Source: Ceratotherium simum simum
Taxonomy: Eukaryota; Chordata; Mammalia; Perissodactyla; Rhinocerotidae
Assembly (NCBI RefSeq): GCF_000283155.1
Contig: NW_004454195.1
Coordinates: 5,356,782 to 5,420,781 of the forward strand
Length of the DNA stretch: 64,000 nucleotides
Direction of reading: 5' to 3'
Part shown: positions 57,545 to 64,000 of the stretch, in pieces
Position numbering within the stretch: the stretch's first letter is position 1
How the letters are laid out: the number at the start of each line of letters is the position of its first letter
Notes under the pieces: model-generated
Databases searched by the model: none
What the model saw: only the letters and a program-made list of their open reading frames with translations
What the model was told of the DNA's origin: nothing
Translations under genes and position numbers: made by a program

Positions 57545-60500
57545 AGTGAATTTAAGGTACTTTTGAGACTAATTTTTTTTAATTGACTTTCCTCTCCTTC
57601 CTTCAATTCTACTATAATCCAATATGCTATGAGAACAATGCTGCTGCTTACATACCTCCTCCTTCTTACACTTGAGAGTTTAAAGGTAAGGGGCAAGACA
57701 GACTTGTGATGTTTTGATAGAGTGTGTTGCCATGGAAATGACTGCCTTGTTCCTTATGAAGCACCATGACCTCATTGCAAATGAAAAAGCAAAAGGATGA
57801 TTTCTGAGGATTCAACTCAGAGAAAAATTAATAGCTAGGAAAAAAATCCAAAAACTAAACAGACAATCTGGAAAATATTGTAATGTCAAGTCCTATACTG
57901 AAATATTTTCAAAGAACTTTTAAAAGCTTGACCTCCGAAATAGAAACCCTATAATCAAAAAGTAAGATATAATATTAATGTGAAGATAAACCATTCAAAT
58001 AACATGGACCTGTGGTTTCTAAATAAATACATTACATCCTCAATCCTGATAGACTATGAGCAAAATCCCATGACTTTCTGTGGCTACATTATAAAATTAA
58101 ATCCACATCATACTTTTCCCTTCCTAAAAGCAGCCTGCTTTTTTCTCTTTTTTTTTTTTTGGTGCCCCTGTTTATACAGCTTATCCCTTATCACACTGAC
58201 AAGACTGGGAACCACAGCAGATGGTCCCCCCAGACATAATTCTAACAGGTTTTTTGTGCAAACAAAAGATAAAGAAGGCTACAGCAATGATTTACTGATA
58301 TCTGAAGTTGAAAACTGACAAAACACAAACTGCTTTTTTCTTACTGTTTAAACTGTTTATCCTTTAAACTACTAAGATAGATATGGCCAAAATTCAATAT
58401 GATTTCAAAACTACAAAACCAAATACCCAGTTTTAACAGCCATTAAGTTTTGTCTCTGAGTTACCAAAATGTCCTAAATCACATTTTTAAAAAACACTAC
58501 CCACCATTCCCTTTGTACTAGCAAAAGGGGAAAATATTTGTAAATTTCTACCTTATAAATCCTACTTAGTTTCTATGTTGTAAAATGAACTACTCATCTG
58601 GATTTTTCTTAAGCAAGGAAAATACATTTGAATTAAAAACTCCAAAATATTTTCCCCAAGAAGAACTAACTAAAGAATGAATTAACTGAACCAAATCTGG
58701 AATCTTGGTTATAAGGCTAAAGTCTATTCTATTTCAAAATAATCTACCAATTGAATATAACACAAAACCAAATGGAAAATGTCCCCAAAATTACTCATCC
58801 TTCAAGATTAAAGAATGTTTACACACCATAAAACAGAAGCTCCCTCATGACAATCTAATTGCAAAGAGCACTGTTTTTACGGTATACCTGAAAAGCCAGC
58901 AAGAGCCCCAAACGATAATATATAATGAAACTGACAAGCATCTGAAATAAACTACCCAGACATCAAGCAAAAATACACCAGACAGACCCACAGGGCTCTT
59001 TTAATGTAGGTCATGATTGTCAGACCATAGCAAAAACATGGTGACCCTTGATAAAAATTAACCTTGATTATACAAAATCATGCACATATTTTGCCCTCAG
59101 TAACCAGCCCTCTGAAGTAAGTCCACGAAGCTGCAAGAGGTGGGTATCACAGTCTGCTGTGAACTACTTTTCACCAAAGAAAATGTCGCCCATTATATTT
59201 CTATCAATGGAGGTACAGGGGTAGCTTCCATCAAGAGAGCCCAAAACCTCTGAGGACTCCATAGTACCTCTTACATTCTGAGAGGTCTTACTATTTCAAC
59301 AAAATGCACTTACTCTATAGTGTGTTTGTACAGATGTCTAAGACTCCATAAAAACCTACATGTGCACACATTCCAGCTAAACTCTTTAATCTCTCTAGAG
59401 GTATAACATGGCTGGTTTTATGTGCAAAAATTATAAAAGCAAGCAAATTAAAATCAGATCAGGAATAACAGGCCCAATCTTATAATCTCTTATATTCTCT
59501 TTTTGTAGAAATCACTCACCAAGTCTCTGACTGGGGGAAAGGTGGTGTTAAAATGCTGATTTTCTAATTAATCCAACCTACTATAACCTTCACATGAGGA
59601 CAAAAATTCCCACGCAGAACAAAAATGAATATGTTCATATGATATAGACAATTTATCCACAGCTAGTTAATTCAGGCAGTGACAGCATAACAATCAAGCC
59701 AGCACTGTAAATTTGAACCAGTATGAGCCAGCTAGTTACACTACCTTCCACAGCCACAAAGCAGATGTTTAATTTTGCCAGCCAGCCATCACACATGAGA
59801 ACTGAAAACAGGGACCAAGTGAGAGACTATGCTCGAATCAGCACAAATCCATTACTACTGGAGGAGCAGTGGGTCAAAAAGTTCATCTCTGTAGGGTATA
59901 CATCATTCAATGGAAACAATAGGTGTTCTCTGTACAATGTTTCCAAACCCAATCTAAAGCCACTGTACCATGGGGAAAGCACATATTTTTCTGACGTTAG
60001 GGATATCCCAGATTCAGGAAACCAAACATATTAAGTATAATCTAATAATTGTTATTTGATGGCCTGTATCCTAAACCAAATATTATATTTATTTATGAAC
60101 AGAAAATAAACTATGAAACATAGGAGAAATCCAATTTTGATTTTTATAGCAAAAGTATGGCATTTATTATAACTCGAAGACAAAATATAAAGCACTATGC
60201 TGATGTAAGAGTTGTAATTTAAAAGAAATGCAGCATATTTTCTTTAAACACATATTAAGTTCACTTCCATCTGCCATCTTTTTGGAGAATGAAAAGCTCC
60301 CTAGCTGAAATATGTTTGCTAATAAATATAACTGGAGATTTTTCTTTGAAATTAAACTGTAAAAGTGTTATGAAAACTGTCTTGTTTGCATACGACACCA
60401 ATCACATACTATTCTCATTATGGTCACTATACACATATTCTTAATGCATAAATAACAAACATTGACAAGCAAGGTAAAATAACAACACTACTGAAATCCA

Positions 60501-62260
60501 CAATGAAAATTTTCAATCTGAAAAAGCAGCTCTAACATACTTTTTTAAAAAGACAAACAGGAAATGTGTAACAATGAGTTGTGCAACATGGTCCTTAAAA
60601 TCCTGAACTTACTAAATGTCATCATATTAGCCGGAGACTCTGGCTACAAGCTAATTTAATACTTAAATGTTAATATAATTTCCCCATTACTACATCTGCC
60701 ATGAATGTTTTTTTTACCAATAAAAGCAAGTTTAGAAAATGGTATGTAAGGAAGAAAAGAAAAATCCTCCAGCGATATCCTGCTACATAGATAGTCACAA
60801 ATACACACTATTTCCAGGCCTAGTTTATAGTTACACTGTCAAAAATTTGTGATCATTTGAGCAGAAATAAAGTAAGGAATTAGCTTAATTAAAAAATCTA
60901 AAAATAATATAACTGAAATTAGGCTACTGTCTTGCCAGGCATGAATATAAAAAAACAGTGTAATTTTATTTAAAACATGCAAAGACTAAATCCTAAAATA
61001 ATTAATTTCTTTTGCCACCACTAGTGAGTCACAAAAATAGCCCTGGATAAAGCTTGTTACAAATACTGCAATGTGGACCCATACATATGATAAATAAAGT
61101 ATAAGAAAGCACTCAGCATTTCCATGTAAACTGCTTCTGAAGGATTATTATGGAATGCACACACTGGCTGAACTTAAAGTGTTCGGATTTTAAACATTAA
61201 TTTACTTTGACTATGTGCATGTCAAAATGAAAGATTGCTGTCTGGATCCAGACATGTCGTATTAATATTGAACACAGGCATTCACTTCAGGTCAGTAGTC
61301 ACTCCAAGTCTACTTCAGCAGGTGGTAAAAGTAATGTACTCATTAAAATGTATGTGTTACAAGGTTATCTCCCCAAAACAGCTCAGAAATAGAGGTAGCC
61401 TTGAAACTTAAGCATTAGATATGCTAGAACCAACCTCTAATTGTCACAAGTCTGGAGAAAATTGAACTTACTCTCGCTACCCAATAACCAATAAATTTAG
61501 CTGCTTTCATCAGTATCTTGGGAGAAGCCAGTTTTAAATTCTATGAAGCTAACCTGGCTGCCTCCAACAGAGTTAAATGCTCTTGAACCAACCTACACAC
61601 ACTGGAGTATCATTTCAGATCTAGAAGCCAAATATTGGATTTTTCTTTATTTTGGATGCTTCACTGTATTTCTTAATTAGGTAAAATTTTATTCCCTTCA
61701 TTTTTATTAACTCTATTCAAATTATTTTCCTCTTTTGTAAGATAATAAATTTTATTTCTTCAGAGTAAAGGCATAAAGCTCAAGATATTAGAGCTGACTC
61801 ATACCAAAGAGGTTTTCTACCAAAACTAAAAAAATTACAAGTAACTACCCCTGAAAAGCTCCAATACTTTTAATTACTTTTCAACATCAAGGACAAATCT
61901 TTTCCATTTATCCCGGTTACAGGTGAACTTAAACAAGACTGTCCTCTACTCAGTCCTTCACTACTCTCACTTCCACTCACCCAATTATTTCCACTAATAG
62001 ATAATTCACTTCTTCATTTTAATAACATTTTTAACATATATAAATTATGTTCCTTACAAGTTGCGGGGGGTTTTCCCCCTAAAATGCTGATTCACTTCAT
62101 ACATAAAAGCAGATAGGGTCCCAAAACTTGTAATTAATCATTTCACATTGCTTCATTTCCTCCTTATCCACCCAATTACTAGATAAGGGAAGAACAGGGA
62201 GAAAGACAGGTCAACAAAGATAGGGTAAATAGAAGTCTTCTGACAAGGATGAGACCATAT
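57545..62260. other. Large repeat-poor intron block
   Basis: Nearly 4.7 kb with no named repeat and no recognised exon. A 103-codon frame at 59723-60034 has no splice context or known domain. The low repeat load makes this a reasonable place to look for conserved non-coding elements. Confidence 0.45.
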
Positions 62261-62264
62261 CTGT

Positions 62265-62470
62265 CTCGTTCACTGCTGAATACACAGCACCACGGGCACA
62301 TGATGAATATCTAACGAATAAATGAATTTATAAAGAACCAGAGATGCCTCGAGTTCAACTCACTCATTTTATATATAAGTAAACTGAGGCTCAGAAAGAT
62401 TAAACGGCTTGGCTAAGATCACAAGGCAAGTTGGTCAGTCTCGCCCAGAGCCTAACTCAACAGATGCTGC
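62265..62470. mobile_element. L2 3' end next to a MIR fragment
   Basis: GTCTCGTTCACTGCTG with GCACATGATGAATATC (62265-62330) reads as L2 on the plus strand. TAAGTAAACTGAGGCTCAG, AAAGATTAAACGGCTTGGC and AAGATCACAAGGCAAG (62360-62440) read as a minus-strand MIR. Confidence 0.7.
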
Positions 62471-62523
62471 TTTATCATCAAGTTTTTTCTTATCCTTTCT
62501 CTCACCTACAATATTTATTCTTT

Positions 62524-62747
62524 TTTGTGTGTGTGTGAGGCAGATCAGCCCTGAGCTCATCTCTCTTCTTTTTTTGCTGAGGAAGACTGGCCCTGAGCTA
62601 ACATCCATGCCCATCTTCCTCCACTTTATATGGGACGCCGCCACAGCATGGCCTGACAAGCGGTGCGTCGGTGCGTGCCCGGGATCCGAAACTGGCCGCC
62701 AGCAGTAGAGCGTGCGCACGTAACCGCTGCGCCACGGGGCCGGCCCC
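62524..62747 (-). mobile_element. ERE SINE, two-module tail
   Basis: Reverse-complement ERE ending CGCTGCGCCACGGGGCCGG. CCTACAATATTTATTCTTT is repeated exactly at 62505-62523 and 62746-62764, so insertion was fairly recent. Overlapping frames on both strands derive from it. Confidence 0.97.
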
Positions 62748-62769
62748 TACAATATTTATTCTTTAAACT

Positions 62770-64000
62770 CAATACAATCGTCTTTCTAGAGATTTATATA
62801 GGCTTCCACTTCTAGAAATACAGGTGAAAAGTAGTTCCTTCCCAGTCTGGGGGCTAATGGTTCTAAAATTTCCCATAGCACAATATATTTTGGGGGAATT
62901 TTAATATCTATGGTGAAGATAGGATAGGGAGACCAAAGGTAAAAAAGGAACTCATAGAAGTCACTCACAATATTTTTAAAATTTACTACAATATAATGAA
63001 GACATCACACTAAAAGAAAAGACAAAAAGTACCATTTTACTCTTTCAGTTCATAACGATGGACACTGTGCTTTTAAGGTTCTCTAACCATCCCTAGCTTT
63101 CCAGAAAATTCAGGATTTGCTTTCTACAATGTCATTCAAATGTGAGTAAATTTCTTTTGACTTGCAACAGATAAAATGCATTTTAAGAAGCTCTCATTGT
63201 ATCCAAATATTTATAATTCCAATCAATTCCTTTCTTACTGTAACATATACCCATTTTCTGGGTTTCCACAAGATCCCAGGGACCCTCCAACACAGATCTC
63301 AGCTTCCGTCCAGCTCTCAGATACAAGATGATAACTACTAGGGCCCAGAAGTATCTCTCTCTTCCAGGCTGAAAGGTTAAAATCTCCACATATGACCTAT
63401 CAGCCATTTTTCTTCCTTTTTAATTCCCAACCCTCAACTTCCTCTTTTCTAAATTATCTCAAAAAAGGGTGACTTAAATATACCTAAGGAATAAATTCTA
63501 ATGATCCTGAAAGACTATATAAAAGTAAATTTAATACAATCTACTGGAACTTCACACAAAGGGAAGTCGTACTGGGAACGGGAAAATAATCTTCCAATTT
63601 GATAGGTAGTTTCATATTCAGATAAAGGTTTTTTTCTATCCTCCATATCACCTTTAGGTTTAAAACAGCATACCACCAGAATTAAGCATTCTAGCAGCTG
63701 GAAGTCAATGTTAACTAGTATGACACGCTTAGACTTAACAGGTGGTCCATGACCTACACCAATAATGAAATCTAACTACTCCAAATGTTCTTGACCAAGT
63801 AAAAGCATTTCTTTGGCAGGTGGCAGAAGGAAGGATGAGTCAGGAAGAAACACTCAACACTGGCCAGATGCCTTAAGGTATCACCAGTAAGAACAGGAAA
63901 ATTAAAAAAACCAACTAAGGAAACTAACAAAGAACAATGTACCTATTTTATTCAGTCACTTTAAGCATGAAGTCTATCCTTATGGTGCCCATGAATCACA
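62770..64000. other. Intron segment without a named gene or repeat
   Basis: No exon or clear repeat recognised up to the window edge. Confidence 0.4.

Larger units (their letters stand above)
2875..64000 (-). other. CDKAL1: CDKAL1 intron upstream of the exon (61 kb visible)
   Basis: All remaining DNA lies upstream of the exon in gene order. I looked for the preceding exon, which should encode a Trp-Gly-Cys segment ending in a Gly-Tyr-Lys-Ile-Thr stretch, and did not find it. The whole block is therefore read as one intron. It is AT-rich and filled with interspersed repeats. A missed small exon cannot be excluded without alignment. Confidence 0.7.

Noticed and set aside
59723..60034. 103-codon plus-strand frame
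   Set aside because: No known domain, no splice sites or Kozak context noticed, and a frame of this size is expected by chance in 64 kb.

Overview
The window looks like intronic DNA from a horse-like mammal (order Perissodactyla, most likely genus Equus). At least ten copies of the equine tRNA-derived SINE (ERE) are present. Around them lie the usual eutherian repeats (L1M, HAL1-like, L2, MIR, Tigger-type DNA transposons, ERV-L). No bacterial-type gene organisation was seen. Nearly all long open frames are shadows of repeats.

The one real coding segment found is an 85-bp exon on the minus strand (2790-2874). It has a clean acceptor and a strong GTAAGT donor, and it encodes a stretch I recognise as CDKAL1, the tRNA methylthiotransferase. 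The split codons at both edges fit the known protein. On this reading, 2875-64000 is the intron upstream of the exon in gene order and 1-2789 is the start of the downstream intron. I found no second CDKAL1 exon by eye.

Layout. 1-2085: L1 3' end on the plus strand with an ERE inside. 2100-3680: quiet DNA holding the exon. 3690-5000: L1 pieces. 5353-9245: EREs, a MIR and an L1 carrying two back-to-back EREs. 9260-10700: an L2-clade LINE. 10895-11875: a processed prothymosin-alpha (PTMA) retropseudogene on the minus strand. 12845-19640: a Tigger element, EREs, L1 pieces, a G-quadruplex motif and a worn minisatellite. 24560-26880: an L1 3' region interrupted by an ERE and by a MER2 element. 29215-35612: L1/HAL1-like pieces. 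35613-37640: a decayed ERV-L pol with integrase and dUTPase remnants on the minus strand. 38490-43400: MIRs around a repeat-poor block with three POU octamers. 44939-48950: an ERE, a long L2, and a 100-N gap that sits inside an ERE and looks like an uncollapsed contig overlap. 52211-62747: EREs, MIRs, a 33-bp triplet repeat, a perfect palindrome and a long repeat-poor block.

No novel multi-gene system was found. The points most worth checking are the false-gap signature, the double ERE insertion at one target site, the PTMA retrocopy, the octamer cluster and several template-switch-like palindromes. Repeat names and limits were assigned by eye and are approximate. Small subfamily names are given only where I recognised the sequence.
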